A stretch of 64,000 bases of DNA, from positions 186,001 to 250,000 of the forward strand of contig NZ_JAOCAH010000003.1 of NCBI RefSeq assembly GCF_029839275.1, given 5' to 3'. Below the pieces are notes generated by a model. The model had not been told where the DNA came from. It searched no databases and was given only the letters and a program-made list of their open reading frames with translations. This DNA is from Pseudomonas sp. GD03944 (GTDB taxonomy: Bacteria > Pseudomonadota > Gammaproteobacteria > Pseudomonadales > Pseudomonadaceae). The position numbers were made by a program, and so were the translations under genes. This document shows positions 28,327-40,249 of the stretch, one piece after another (within the stretch, counting starts at the first letter, position 1; each line of letters opens with the position of its first letter).

Positions 28327-29532
28327 ATGAACGCCAGCAAACAGCAACCCCGTCCCCTCGACGGCATCACCGTGGTCAGCCTGGAACACGCCATTGCCGC
28401 GCCGTTCTGCACCCGTCAGCTGGCCGACCTCGGGGCCCGGGTGATCAAGGTCGAGCGCCCCGGCAGCGGCGATTTCGCCCGGGGCTATGACGAGCGCGTC
28501 AGCGGCCTGGCCTCGCATTTCGTCTGGACCAACCGCTCCAAGGAGAGCCTGACCCTGGACCTCAAGCAGGGCGACGCGCTGCAGGTCATGGACAGCCTGC
28601 TGGCCCAGGCCGACGTGCTGGTGCAGAACCTGGCACCGGGCGCGGCAGCGCGCATGGGCCTGTCGTTCGAGGCGCTGCACGAGCGCTTCCCGCGGCTGAT
28701 CGTCTGCGACATCTCCGGCTACGGCGAGGGCGGCCCGTACGAACAGAAGAAAGCCTACGACCTGCTGATCCAGAGCGAGGGCGGCTTCCTGTCGGTGACC
28801 GGCGGCGCCGGTGACGAGGAGATGGCCAAGGCCGGTTGCTCCATCGCCGACATCGCCTCGGGCATGTACGCCTACACCGGCGTGCTGTCGGCGCTGATGC
28901 TGCGCGACAAGACCGGGGAGGGCAGCCGCGTCGACGTGTCGATGCTGGAAAGCCTGGTGGAGTGGATGGGCTACCCCATGTACTACGCCTACCAGGGCGC
29001 GACGCCGCCGCCGCGGGCCGGCGCCTCCCATTCCACCATCTACCCGTACGGCCCGTTCCCCACCGGGGGCGGTGGCACGGTGATGCTCGGCCTGCAGAAC
29101 GAACGCGAGTGGCAGGCGTTCTGCGACAAGGTGCTGCTGCAACCGCAGCTGGCCAGCGACGAGCGCTTCTCGGCGAACGCCCGGCGCTCGGCCAACCGCG
29201 AGACCCTGCGCGGCCTGATCGTCGAGACCTTCGCCGAACTCAGCGCCGAGCAGGTCATCGAGCGCCTGGACACCGCGCAGATCGCCAACGCCCACGTCAA
29301 CGACATGGCCGGCGTGTGGGCGCACCCGCAGCTCCAGGCGCGTGAGCGCTGGGTCGAGGTCGGCAGCCCGAGTGGTCCGCTGCCGGCGTTGCTGCCGCCG
29401 GGGCACAACAGTGCCTTCAGCCCACGCATGGACGCCGTGCCCGCCCTCGGCGAGCACAGCGCCAGCCTGCTGGCCGAACTGGGCTATGCCCCGGACGACA
29501 TCGAGCGCCTGCGTGCCCAGGGCACGGTGTAG
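28327..29532 (+). CDS. ict: Itaconate CoA-transferase-like CaiB/BaiF family protein
   Basis: This 401-residue class III CoA-transferase shows LEHAIAAPFCTRQLADLGA, VIKVERPGSGDFARGYD and the catalytic Asp in QKKAYDLLIQSEGG. The homologue in the P. aeruginosa cluster transfers CoA to itaconate. The ATG at 28327 gives the normal start; the open frame continues upstream across the 120-base gap after the PrpD-like gene, but without a good start. Substrate assignment rests on the conserved neighbourhood. Confidence 0.85.
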   Translation: MNASKQQPRPLDGITVVSLEHAIAAPFCTRQLADLGARVIKVERPGSGDFARGYDERVSGLASHFVWTNRSKESLTLDLKQGDALQVMDSLLAQADVLVQNLAPGAAARMGLSFEALHERFPRLIVCDISGYGEGGPYEQKKAYDLLIQSEGGFLSVTGGAGDEEMAKAGCSIADIASGMYAYTGVLSALMLRDKTGEGSRVDVSMLESLVEWMGYPMYYAYQGATPPPRAGASHSTIYPYGPFPTGGGGTVMLGLQNEREWQAFCDKVLLQPQLASDERFSANARRSANRETLRGLIVETFAELSAEQVIERLDTAQIANAHVNDMAGVWAHPQLQARERWVEVGSPSGPLPALLPPGHNSAFSPRMDAVPALGEHSASLLAELGYAPDDIERLRAQGTV

Positions 29533-29589
29533 GCCCATCGACGGCGGGCGACCGGCGTCGCCCGCCTTGTGTAAACGAAGGACGTGCCC

Positions 29590-30414
29590 ATGAACAACAA
29601 GACCATACGCAGCGCCCTGTTCGTCCCGGCCACGCGCCCGGAGCGAATCCCCAAGGCCCTGGCCAGTGGGGCCGACGTGGTGATCGTCGACCTCGAAGAC
29701 GCCGTGCAGGAACACCTCAAGGCCGAGGCGCGCAACCACCTCGACGCCTTTCTCACGGACAACCCCGGCGCGCGCCTGCTGGTGCGCATCAACGCCCCCG
29801 GCCACGACGGCCAGGCCCAGGACATCGACCTGTGCCAGCGTCACCCCGGGGTCATCGGCGTGCTGCTGCCCAAGGTCGAATGCGCCGAGCAGGTGATCCG
29901 CGTGCGGGTCTGCGGCAAGCCGGTGTGGCCGATCATCGAAAGTGCCGAGGGCCTGCTGGCGCTGCCATCGATTGCCCGTGCCGAGGGCGTTGAGCGCCTG
30001 TCGTTCGGTGCCCTCGACCTGGGCCTGGACCTGGGCCTTGCCAGCGGCACCGCTGCCGCCGAGCGGATGCTCGACCAGGCGCGCTACACCATCCTGCTGC
30101 ACAGCCGCGCGGCTCGGCTGGCGGCGCCGCTGGACAGCGTATTCCCGGCCATCGACAACCCGGACGGCTTGCAGCGTGCCAGCCAGGATGCCCGTGACAT
30201 GGGCTTCGGCGGCCTGCTGTGCATCCACCCGAGCCAGGTGGCGGTGGTCCACCAGGCATTGATGCCCAGCGCCCAGGAGCTGGATTGGGCGCAGCGCGTG
30301 CTGGCGGCCGATGCCAGCGGCGACGGCGTGTTCGTGGTCGACGGGCAGATGGTCGACGCCCCGGTGGTCGGCCGCGCCCGGCGCCTGCTCGAACGCGCCG
30401 GCCTGTCGGCCTGA
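29590..30414 (+). CDS. ccl: (S)-citramalyl-CoA lyase-like HpcH/HpaI/CitE aldolase
   Basis: This 274-residue protein is a CitE-like lyase: RSALFVPATRPERIPKAL, the acidic metal/substrate segment VVIVDLEDAVQ, RINAPG, and FGALDLGLDLG near the Mg2+ site. It should cleave citramalyl-CoA to acetyl-CoA and pyruvate, the last step of itaconate use. The ATG at 29590 was chosen over a GTG six bases upstream because of spacing from GAAGGA. Together with the CoA-transferase and hydratase it completes the route. Confidence 0.86.
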   Translation: MNNKTIRSALFVPATRPERIPKALASGADVVIVDLEDAVQEHLKAEARNHLDAFLTDNPGARLLVRINAPGHDGQAQDIDLCQRHPGVIGVLLPKVECAEQVIRVRVCGKPVWPIIESAEGLLALPSIARAEGVERLSFGALDLGLDLGLASGTAAAERMLDQARYTILLHSRAARLAAPLDSVFPAIDNPDGLQRASQDARDMGFGGLLCIHPSQVAVVHQALMPSAQELDWAQRVLAADASGDGVFVVDGQMVDAPVVGRARRLLERAGLSA

Positions 30415-30473
30415 TCGCGCCGCGCCACGAATCGAGGAGTCATGCAACGCCCAGGGACGGCTAACGCTTGTGA

Positions 30474-31814
<1,341 letters not shown>

Positions 31815-31833
31815 CGTCGACCGCACCACCCCG

Positions 31834-31862
31834 AATCCGCCCGCTATCGGGCGGATTTTTTT
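31834..31862 (+). terminator. Intrinsic terminator before the VOC gene
   Basis: AATCCGCCCG and CGGGCGGATT form a 10-base stem with a 4-base loop followed by further T residues. It probably terminates the itaconate/dctP transcript, now set 340 bases from the dctP stop by the repeats. Confidence 0.9.
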
Positions 31863-31918
31863 CGTGCCCCGTGTGCCCGGAACGGGCAAGCTGGGTCCAT
31901 CAGACAGGAGCCGTTCGC

Positions 31919-32305
31919 ATGATCGATCACCTCGACCACCTGGTCCTCACCACCTGCGACCCGCAGGCCTGCGTGCACTTCTATACCGAGGTGCTGGGCA
32001 TGCGCCTGGAGACCTTCGGCAATGGCCGCCAGGCGTTCTGCTTCGGCAACCAGAAGATCAACCTGCACGTGCGCGGCCACGAGTTCGAACCCAAGGCGCA
32101 CCTGCCGGTGCCCGGGGCGCTGGACCTGTGTTTCATTGCCAGCAAACCGCTTGAAACCGTGATCGACGACCTGCAGCGGGCCGGCTGGCCGATCATCGAG
32201 GGGCCGGTGATGCGCACCGGTGCCACCGGGCCGATCCGCTCGGTGTACGTCCGCGACCCGGACCTGAACCTGATCGAGATCGCCGAGCCGCACGGCGCCA
32301 GCTGA
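31919..32305 (+). CDS. VOC-family protein (glyoxalase/dioxygenase-like)
   Basis: This 128-residue protein has two beta-alpha-beta-beta-beta modules of the vicinal-oxygen-chelate fold, with candidate metal ligands in LDHLVLTTCD, KINLHVRGHE and DPDLNLIEIAEP. The ATG at 31919 follows AGGAG by 8 bases. A VOC gene lies inside the itaconate cluster of P. aeruginosa; here it stands beyond a terminator, after the TRAP gene. Its reaction is unknown. Confidence 0.85.
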   Translation: MIDHLDHLVLTTCDPQACVHFYTEVLGMRLETFGNGRQAFCFGNQKINLHVRGHEFEPKAHLPVPGALDLCFIASKPLETVIDDLQRAGWPIIEGPVMRTGATGPIRSVYVRDPDLNLIEIAEPHGAS

Positions 32306-32461
32306 CGGCTGCCGACACCCGCCGGCACGGCATGAGCAGGGCGTCGGCGCAGCCAAGACCATGGTCGCAGAGCGGTAATACGATGGTCGAATGGCCCGGG
32401 TAGGGGGGGCTGGCTACACAATGGGCCACAGAGAACAACAACTACCCCCGAGGTGTTTCTG

Positions 32462-34417
<1,956 letters not shown>

Positions 34418-34432
34418 TCCGCTAGCAGTACG

Positions 34433-34475
34433 CAAACCCCGCCCGGCCACGCACCGGGCGGGGTTTGTGTTTTTT
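34433..34475 (+). terminator. Intrinsic terminator of acsA
   Basis: CAAACCCCGCCCGG and CCGGGCGGGGTTTG form a perfect 14-base stem with a 7-base loop followed by TGTTTTTT. Confidence 0.95.
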
Positions 34476-34718
34476 GGGGCCGGGCGGTAACGCGCTGCAC
34501 GGTGATGGGGCGGATGGAAACGCCGGTGCCCCGATGCCGGGCGGAAACACCCTGTCGGAAAACCCGGCCACGGCGCGTATACCGCGCCAATCAAGACTTT
34601 GTTAACATCCGGCGCGCTAATTGCTTTGCTAACCGGTTATTCGTCGTGTTTTGCTCTGCATGAAAAGCAGAGTCTGTCAAGATGCCTGCCGTGCCCGTCC
34701 TGGGCTTTTGTAATTAGT

Positions 34719-34755
34719 TGTCGCATTGAGGAAATATCGGCTTCAGGCCTGTCGC
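34719..34755 (+). promoter_or_regulatory. Candidate ArgR operator upstream of aotJ
   Basis: TGTCGC at 34719 followed by 8 bases and AA matches the reported Pseudomonas ArgR half-site TGTCGC-N8-AA. A second TGTCGC core starts at 34750. The two lie 150-185 bases upstream of aotJ. The rest of the 34476-34903 gap shows no gene that I can support. Confidence 0.5.
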
Positions 34756-34903
34756 TAGAATGCCGCTCACCCAGCCGGGCCCGCCTGACGCATGCGCCAC
34801 AAGCAGCAGCGAGGGCGATGTTCTCTACAATTCATAGCATGGCTGGATGCGCCGGACCCTCACATTGTCGTCCCGAGCCATTCCCTTTCGAAGGAGTCAC
34901 AAG

Positions 34904-35677
34904 ATGAAGAAGATCGCACTTCTCGGTGCACTGGCGTTGTCCGTGCTGTCGCCCCTGGCCATGGCCGACAAGCCGCTGCGCATTGGTATCGAAGCGGCCT
35001 ACCCGCCGTTCGCCTACAAGACTCCGGATGGCAACATCACCGGCTTCGACTACGACATCGGCATCGCCCTGTGCGAAGAGATGAAGGTCGAGTGCAAGTG
35101 GATCGAGCAGGAATTCGACGGCCTGATCCCCGCCCTGAAAGTCCGCAAGTTCGACGCCGTGCTGTCGTCGATGTCGATCACCGAAGAGCGCAAGCGCTCC
35201 GTCGACTTCACCGGCAAGTACTACGCCACCCCGGCCAAGCTGGTCATGAAGGCCGGCAGCAAGATGGACAACGTCGCCACCGACCTCAAGGGCAAGAAGA
35301 TCGGCGTGCAGCGCTCGTCCGTCTATGACCGCTACGCCACCGACGTCTTCGCCCCCGCTGGCGCGGAAATCGTGCGCTACACCTCGCAGAACGAAGTGTT
35401 CCTGGACCTGACCGCCGGCCGCCTCGACGGCAGCATCGCGGACTCGGTGAACCTCGACGACGGTTTCCTCAAGACCGACGCCGGCAAGAACTTCGCCTTC
35501 GTCGGCCCGGACTTCACCGACGTCAAATACTTCGGCGAAGGCCAGGGCATCGCTGTACGCAAGGGCGACAAGGCCCTGGCCGACAAGATCAGTGCTGCCA
35601 TCCTGGCGATCCGCGCCAACGGCAAGTACAAGGAAGTGCAGGACAAGTACTTCTCGTTCGACGTCTACGGCGACTGA
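34904..35677 (+). CDS. aotJ: Arginine/ornithine ABC transporter, periplasmic binding protein
   Basis: This 257-residue protein has a signal peptide (about 1-21, ending PLAMA) and the family 3 solute-binding fold for basic amino acids (LRIGIEAAYPPFAYKTPDG, GFDYDIGIALCEEM, SSMSITEERKRSVDFT). The start at 34904 follows AAGGAG. It opens the aotJQMP-argR group and captures arginine and ornithine for the transporter. ArgR with arginine is known to induce the operon in P. aeruginosa; a matching half-site lies upstream. Confidence 0.95.
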   Translation: MKKIALLGALALSVLSPLAMADKPLRIGIEAAYPPFAYKTPDGNITGFDYDIGIALCEEMKVECKWIEQEFDGLIPALKVRKFDAVLSSMSITEERKRSVDFTGKYYATPAKLVMKAGSKMDNVATDLKGKKIGVQRSSVYDRYATDVFAPAGAEIVRYTSQNEVFLDLTAGRLDGSIADSVNLDDGFLKTDAGKNFAFVGPDFTDVKYFGEGQGIAVRKGDKALADKISAAILAIRANGKYKEVQDKYFSFDVYGD

Positions 35678-35694
35678 TCCTCGTCTCCCACTGG

Positions 35695-35736
35695 AAGTGG
35701 CGCAAACTCGCTGACACGGGGTTTGCGCCACTTTTT
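35695..35736 (+). terminator. Intercistronic hairpin between aotJ and aotQ
   Basis: AAGTGGCGCAAAC and GTTTGCGCCACTT form a 13-base stem followed by T-rich sequence (TTTTTCGTTTTT). It should cause partial termination or protect the aotJ message, so that binding protein exceeds permease. Confidence 0.85.
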
Positions 35737-35788
35737 CGTTTTTGTCGCATACCCGGCGTCGCGGACGCCCGCATGAGGTAACCAGGGC

Positions 35789-36478
35789 ATGTTGAACGGC
35801 TACGGCTCGACCATCCTCGAAGGTGCCTGGCTCACCCTGGGCCTGGCGCTCACCTCGATGGCGGTCGCTATCGTGCTGGGCCTGCTCGGGGCGGCCTTTC
35901 GCCTGTCACCGGTCAAGTGGCTGGCCGTGCTCGGCGAAACCTACGCCACCGTGATCCGCGGCATTCCCGACCTGGTGCTGATCCTGCTGATCTTCTACGG
36001 CGGCCAGGACCTGGTGAACCGCCTGGCGCCGATGCTCGGCTATGACGAGTACATCGACATCAACCCGTTCGTGGCGGGTGTCTTTACCATGGGCTTCATC
36101 TTCGGTGCGTACCTGTCGGAAACCTTCCGGGGGGCGTTCATGGCCATTCCCAAGGGGCAGGGCGAGGCCGGCCTGGCCTATGGCATGAGCGGAACCAAGG
36201 TGTTCTTCCGCATCCTGGTGCCGCAGATGATCCGCTTCGCGATCCCCGGCTTCACCAACAACTGGCTGGTGCTGACCAAGGCCACCGCGCTGATTTCCGT
36301 GGTCGGCCTGCAGGACATGATGTTCAAGGCCAAGAGCGCCGCTGACGCGACCCGCGAACCCTTCACCTTCTACCTGGCGGTAGCCGGCCTGTACCTGGTG
36401 ATTACCAGTGTCTCGCTGCTGATCCTGCGCTACGTGGAAAAACGCTACTCGGTCGGCACCAAAGCCGCTGATCTCTAG
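35789..36478 (+). CDS. aotQ: Arginine/ornithine ABC transporter permease AotQ
   Basis: This 229-residue inner-membrane protein has about five membrane segments and the HisQ/HisM-type permease signature (FVAGVFTMGFIFGAYLSETFRG, then EAGLAYGMSGTKVFFRILVPQMIRFAIPG, here the EAGLAYGMSGTKVFF loop contacts the ATPase). It forms the channel together with AotM. It lies 111 bases after aotJ, beyond a hairpin, and 12 bases before aotM. Confidence 0.94.
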   Translation: MLNGYGSTILEGAWLTLGLALTSMAVAIVLGLLGAAFRLSPVKWLAVLGETYATVIRGIPDLVLILLIFYGGQDLVNRLAPMLGYDEYIDINPFVAGVFTMGFIFGAYLSETFRGAFMAIPKGQGEAGLAYGMSGTKVFFRILVPQMIRFAIPGFTNNWLVLTKATALISVVGLQDMMFKAKSAADATREPFTFYLAVAGLYLVITSVSLLILRYVEKRYSVGTKAADL

Positions 36479-36490
36479 GAGCCGGTGACC

Positions 36491-37189
36491 ATGATTTTCG
36501 ACTACACCGTGATCTGGGACAGCCTGCCGCTCTACATGGGTGGCGTGCTGGTGACCCTGAAGATCCTGCTGATTTCCCTGGCCGTCGGCCTGGCGGCGGC
36601 CGTGCCCCTGGGCCTGATGCGCGTATCGCGCTCGCCCTGGGTCAACGGGCCGGCCTGGCTGTACACCTATGTGATCCGTGGCACCCCGATGCTGGTGCAG
36701 CTGTTCCTGATCTACTACGGGCTGGCGCAGTTCGAGGCCGTGCGCGAGAGCGTGCTGTGGCCGTACCTGTCCAACGCGACCTTCTGCGCCTGCCTGGCGT
36801 TCGCCATCAACACCAGCGCCTACAGCGCCGAGATCCTCGCCGGCAGCCTCAAGGCCACGCCCCATGGCGAGATCGAGGCGGCCAAGGCCATGGGCATGTC
36901 GCGGGCCAAGCTGTACCGCCGCATCTTGCTGCCGTCGGCCATGCGCCGCGCGCTGCCGCAGTACAGCAACGAAGTGATCATGATGCTGCACACCACCAGC
37001 CTGGCGTCGATCGTCACCCTGATCGACATCACCGGTGCGGCGCGCACGGTCAACTCCCAGTACTACCTGCCGTTCGAAGCCTTCATCACCGCCGGGGTGA
37101 TCTACCTGTGCCTGACGTTCGTGCTGGTGCGCCTGTTCAAGCTGGCCGAGCGCCGCTGGCTGGCCTACCTGGCGCCGCGTAAGGCGTGA
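36491..37189 (+). CDS. aotM: Arginine/ornithine ABC transporter permease AotM
   Basis: This 232-residue inner-membrane protein is the second HisM-type permease, with TSAYSAEILAGSLKATPHGE and the coupling loop EIEAAKAMGMSRAKLYRRIL. The ATG at 36491 lies 9 bases from AGGAG and is preferred over the GTG at 36485. In P. aeruginosa one further gene separates aotM from aotP; here only 91 bases do. Confidence 0.94.
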   Translation: MIFDYTVIWDSLPLYMGGVLVTLKILLISLAVGLAAAVPLGLMRVSRSPWVNGPAWLYTYVIRGTPMLVQLFLIYYGLAQFEAVRESVLWPYLSNATFCACLAFAINTSAYSAEILAGSLKATPHGEIEAAKAMGMSRAKLYRRILLPSAMRRALPQYSNEVIMMLHTTSLASIVTLIDITGAARTVNSQYYLPFEAFITAGVIYLCLTFVLVRLFKLAERRWLAYLAPRKA

Positions 37190-37280
37190 AGGCGGCCGAT
37201 CGGTCATGATGGGCGCCGGCGCCCGAACCTCTATTCGCCCAGGTCGCCGGCTCAGCGACTGATTCACGAGAGTGGAAACC

Positions 37281-38045
37281 ATGTACAAACTTGAAGTTCA
37301 GGACCTGCACAAGCGCTACGGCACCCACGAAGTGCTCAAGGGCGTGTCCCTGGCGGCCAAGGCGGGCGATGTGATCAGCATCATCGGCTCCAGCGGTTCG
37401 GGCAAGAGCACCTTCCTGCGCTGCATCAACCTGCTGGAGCAGCCCCACGCCGGCAAGATCCTGCTCAACAACGAAGAGCTGAAGCTGGTGCCGAGCAAGG
37501 ACGGTGCGCTGCGTGCCGCCGACCCGAAGCAGCTGCAGCGCATGCGTTCGCGCCTGTCGATGGTGTTCCAGCACTTCAACCTGTGGTCGCACATGAACGT
37601 GCTGGAAAACGTCATGGAAGCGCCGGTGCACGTGCTGGGCGTGAGCAAGACCGAAGCCCGCGAGAAGGCCGAGCACTACCTGAACAAGGTGGGTGTGGCG
37701 CACCGCAAGGAGGCCTACCCGGCGCACATGTCCGGCGGCGAGCAGCAGCGCGTGGCGATCGCCCGGGCCCTGGCGATGGAGCCGGAAGTCATGCTGTTCG
37801 ACGAGCCGACCTCGGCCCTCGATCCGGAACTGGTTGGCGAAGTGCTCAAGGTCATGCAGGACCTGGCCCAGGAAGGGCGTACCATGGTGGTGGTGACCCA
37901 CGAGATGGGCTTTGCCCGCGAGGTGTCCAACCAACTGGTGTTCCTGCACAAGGGCCTGGTGGAAGAGCGCGGTTGCCCCAAGGACGTCCTGGCCAACCCG
38001 CAATCCGATCGGCTCAAGCAATTTCTTTCCGGTAGCCTTAAATAA
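37281..38045 (+). CDS. aotP: Arginine/ornithine ABC transporter ATP-binding protein
   Basis: This 254-residue ATPase has Walker [10 protein letters not shown], the Q-loop FQHFNLW, the signature [14 protein letters not shown], Walker [13 protein letters not shown] and the H-loop [10 protein letters not shown]. It powers AotQM. The ATG at 37281 is the normal start, three codons after a GTG. It is followed 57 bases later by argR. Confidence 0.95.
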   Translation: MYKLEVQDLHKRYGTHEVLKGVSLAAKAGDVISIIGSSGSGKSTFLRCINLLEQPHAGKILLNNEELKLVPSKDGALRAADPKQLQRMRSRLSMVFQHFNLWSHMNVLENVMEAPVHVLGVSKTEAREKAEHYLNKVGVAHRKEAYPAHMSGGEQQRVAIARALAMEPEVMLFDEPTSALDPELVGEVLKVMQDLAQEGRTMVVVTHEMGFAREVSNQLVFLHKGLVEERGCPKDVLANPQSDRLKQFLSGSLK

Positions 38046-38102
38046 AGCGGCAGTGATTGCCTGTCATGCCCTCAGCCGCCAATCGAGCTTAAACTGCCCG
38101 CC

Positions 38103-39083
38103 ATGAATGCCCACCGAATCGGCTTCCTGCTTTGGCCCAACACCAAGCCTCTGACCCTGGCGCTGGCCGAGGAGGCGTTGCGCGTTGCCCAGCGCGTCCA
38201 TCCCGAAGTGGTCTACGAGCTGCTGTTCCTCCAGGCCGAACCGGCCGTGGAGTGCGCCTGGCGGCTGCCGGGTGAATCCTGGGTGGGCAAGCTGGAAGGC
38301 TGCCACAAGCTGTTCCTGGTGGCCGACGAGCCCCCGGCGGTGATGCCGGCGGCGCTGTCCGGTGCGCTCAAGCAGGTGGTGCGCAGCGGCTGCGTGATCG
38401 GCGGGGTGTCCGCCGGGGTCTACCCGCTGGCGCAACTGGGCCTGCTCGACGGCTACCGTGCGGCGGTGCACTGGCGCTGGCAGGACGATTTCACCGAGCG
38501 CTTCCCCAAGGTCATCGCCACCAGCCACCTGTTCGACTGGGACCGTGATCGCCTGACCGCCTGTGGCGGCCTGTCGGTGCTCGACCTGCTGCTGGCGCTG
38601 CTGGCCCGCGACCACGGTGCCGAGCTGGCGGGCGCGGTGTCGGAAGAGCTGGTGGTGGAGCGCATTCGCGAGGGCGGCGAGCGCCAGCGCATCCCGTTGC
38701 AGAACCGCCTGGGCTCCAGCCACCCGAAGCTGACCCAGGCCGTGCTGCTGATGGAAGCCAACATCGAAGAGCCGCTGACCACCGACGAGATCGCCCAGCA
38801 CGTGTGCGTGTCGCGCCGTCAGCTGGAGCGCATCTTCAAGCAGTACCTCAACCGCGTGCCGAGCCAGTACTACCTGGAGCTGCGCCTGAACAAGGCGCGC
38901 CAGCTGCTGATGCAGACCAGCAAGTCGATCATCCAGATCGGCCTGTCCTGCGGCTTCTCCTCGGGCCCGCATTTCTCCAGCGCCTACCGCAACTTCTTTG
39001 GCGCCACCCCGCGTGAAGACCGCAACCAGCGCCGCAGCAACAGCCCCTTCGAGCTGACCTCCAACCCCACCGAACGCGGCTGA
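38103..39083 (+). CDS. argR: ArgR, AraC-family arginine regulator
   Basis: This 326-residue protein has an N-terminal glutamine-amidotransferase-like domain (about 1-190, with GCVIGGVSAGVYPLAQLGLL) and a C-terminal AraC-type DNA-binding domain with two helix-turn-helices (TTDEIAQHVCVSRRQLERIF and IIQIGLSCGFSSGPHFSSAY). It is the Pseudomonas ArgR, unrelated to E. coli ArgR, and controls arginine uptake, catabolism and synthesis in response to arginine. It closes the aot operon, as in P. aeruginosa. Confidence 0.94.
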   Translation: MNAHRIGFLLWPNTKPLTLALAEEALRVAQRVHPEVVYELLFLQAEPAVECAWRLPGESWVGKLEGCHKLFLVADEPPAVMPAALSGALKQVVRSGCVIGGVSAGVYPLAQLGLLDGYRAAVHWRWQDDFTERFPKVIATSHLFDWDRDRLTACGGLSVLDLLLALLARDHGAELAGAVSEELVVERIREGGERQRIPLQNRLGSSHPKLTQAVLLMEANIEEPLTTDEIAQHVCVSRRQLERIFKQYLNRVPSQYYLELRLNKARQLLMQTSKSIIQIGLSCGFSSGPHFSSAYRNFFGATPREDRNQRRSNSPFELTSNPTERG

Positions 39084-39086
39084 CGC

Positions 39087-39905
39087 TCAGCCGTTCGTTT
39101 CCTGCCCCGGCAGGTTCTGGCGGCGCCAGACCCGGGTCAGCCAGCGCCAGGTGATCCAGCCGGCAGCCGCCAGGTACACCAGGCTGCCCGGCACCCACAT
39201 CAGCAGGCCCGCCAGTTGCTGGTCCGCCAGGTCCCTTGATTCGCCGTAGAACGGCGTGTTGCCGAAGGTCAGCAGGGCGCCCAGCAGGCCGGTGTGCATC
39301 AGCGTCAGCAGGATCGCCATCAGCGCATGGGGGATGCGCGACGGCGTGGCACGCAGGCACGACCACCAGAACAGCCAGGCGCTGAACAGGAAACAGGCGT
39401 GCTCGACCACGTGCCACCAGGTGTTTTCCAGGGCCAGCATGTACAGGCTCGGGGTGTGCCAGATCCAGATCACCGCGCCGTGCAGCAGGGCCAGCGGCAC
39501 CGGGTGCCGACCGCTGCGCAGCACGCCGTTGTACAGCGGCTGCAGCCAGCTGCCGGCGGCGGCTCGCCACTGCGGCAGGGGCCGGGCCAGGGCCCACAGC
39601 GGGGCGATGACGATCATGAACAGCATGTGCTGCAGCATGTGCAGGGTGGTGCTGGTTTCCGCCCAATCGTCAATGGGGCCGAACACCGCCAGCACGGTGA
39701 TGACCATCGCCAGGTGCATCCACATCGGCTCCAGCCCATGGGGCTTGGCCCGTCGGCAGCCGATGATGTAGAGCAGCCAGGCGGCGCCCAGCAGCAGCGC
39801 GCTGAACAGCACCGGCAGGCGGTCTTCCAGGTGGCCGTCGAACAGGCCGTGGGCGGCGGCGGTGCCGGGCAGCAGGGCGAACAGGGCAAGGAGCATCAGA
39901 GGCAT
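39087..39905 (-). CDS. Cytochrome c oxidase assembly protein, CtaG (caa3) family
   Basis: This 272-residue protein has about seven membrane segments and the histidine-bearing motifs of caa3-type CtaG: LHMLQHMLFMIV, AVIWIWHTPSLYMLAL, WWHVVEHACFLFSAWLFWW and LMHTGLLGALL. These histidines are thought to help insert copper during oxidase assembly. It is the last gene of the oxidase operon and overlaps the preceding small gene by 10 bases. It ends three bases from the convergent argR stop. Confidence 0.88.
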   Translation of the reverse strand: MPLMLLALFALLPGTAAAHGLFDGHLEDRLPVLFSALLLGAAWLLYIIGCRRAKPHGLEPMWMHLAMVITVLAVFGPIDDWAETSTTLHMLQHMLFMIVIAPLWALARPLPQWRAAAGSWLQPLYNGVLRSGRHPVPLALLHGAVIWIWHTPSLYMLALENTWWHVVEHACFLFSAWLFWWSCLRATPSRIPHALMAILLTLMHTGLLGALLTFGNTPFYGESRDLADQQLAGLLMWVPGSLVYLAAAGWITWRWLTRVWRRQNLPGQETNG

Positions 39906-40249
39906 GGGGGCAGGCTCACGATGGGCAGGGCGATGAACAGGGTGGCGATGGCGGCGATCAGGTGCACGCCGGCGCTGATATGAGCGACAAAACGCTGGGC
40001 CGGTTCGTCGGGCGCACGCCGCGCCGCGTGCTGGAACAACCGCGCCAGCCATAGCAGCAGGGCCGTGGTCAGCAGGGCGGCCAGGCCGAGGGCGGCGTTC
40101 AGCCAGGTCCAGGCGCCCTGTTCGAGGGGCGGCGGCAGCAGGGCGCAGCCCACCGAGAGGCCGCCGTAGAGCACCACGAACCACAGGCTCCAGAGGGTCA
40201 GGCCGAGGGGGATATGGATCGGGTTGTAGGGGGAGCGCAGGCGCTGCAT
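39896..40249 (-). CDS. Small membrane protein of the cytochrome oxidase operon
   Basis: This 117-residue protein has three predicted membrane segments (IHIPLGLTLWSLWFVVLYGG, LNAALGLAALLTTALLLWLA and VHLIAAIATLFIALPIVSL). No catalytic motif is visible. Its ATG shares one base with the ctaD stop (TGATG at 40247-40251) and its end overlaps ctaG, so it is translationally coupled and probably an oxidase assembly or accessory subunit. Confidence 0.75.
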   Translation of the reverse strand: MQRLRSPYNPIHIPLGLTLWSLWFVVLYGGLSVGCALLPPPLEQGAWTWLNAALGLAALLTTALLLWLARLFQHAARRAPDEPAQRFVAHISAGVHLIAAIATLFIALPIVSLPPCL

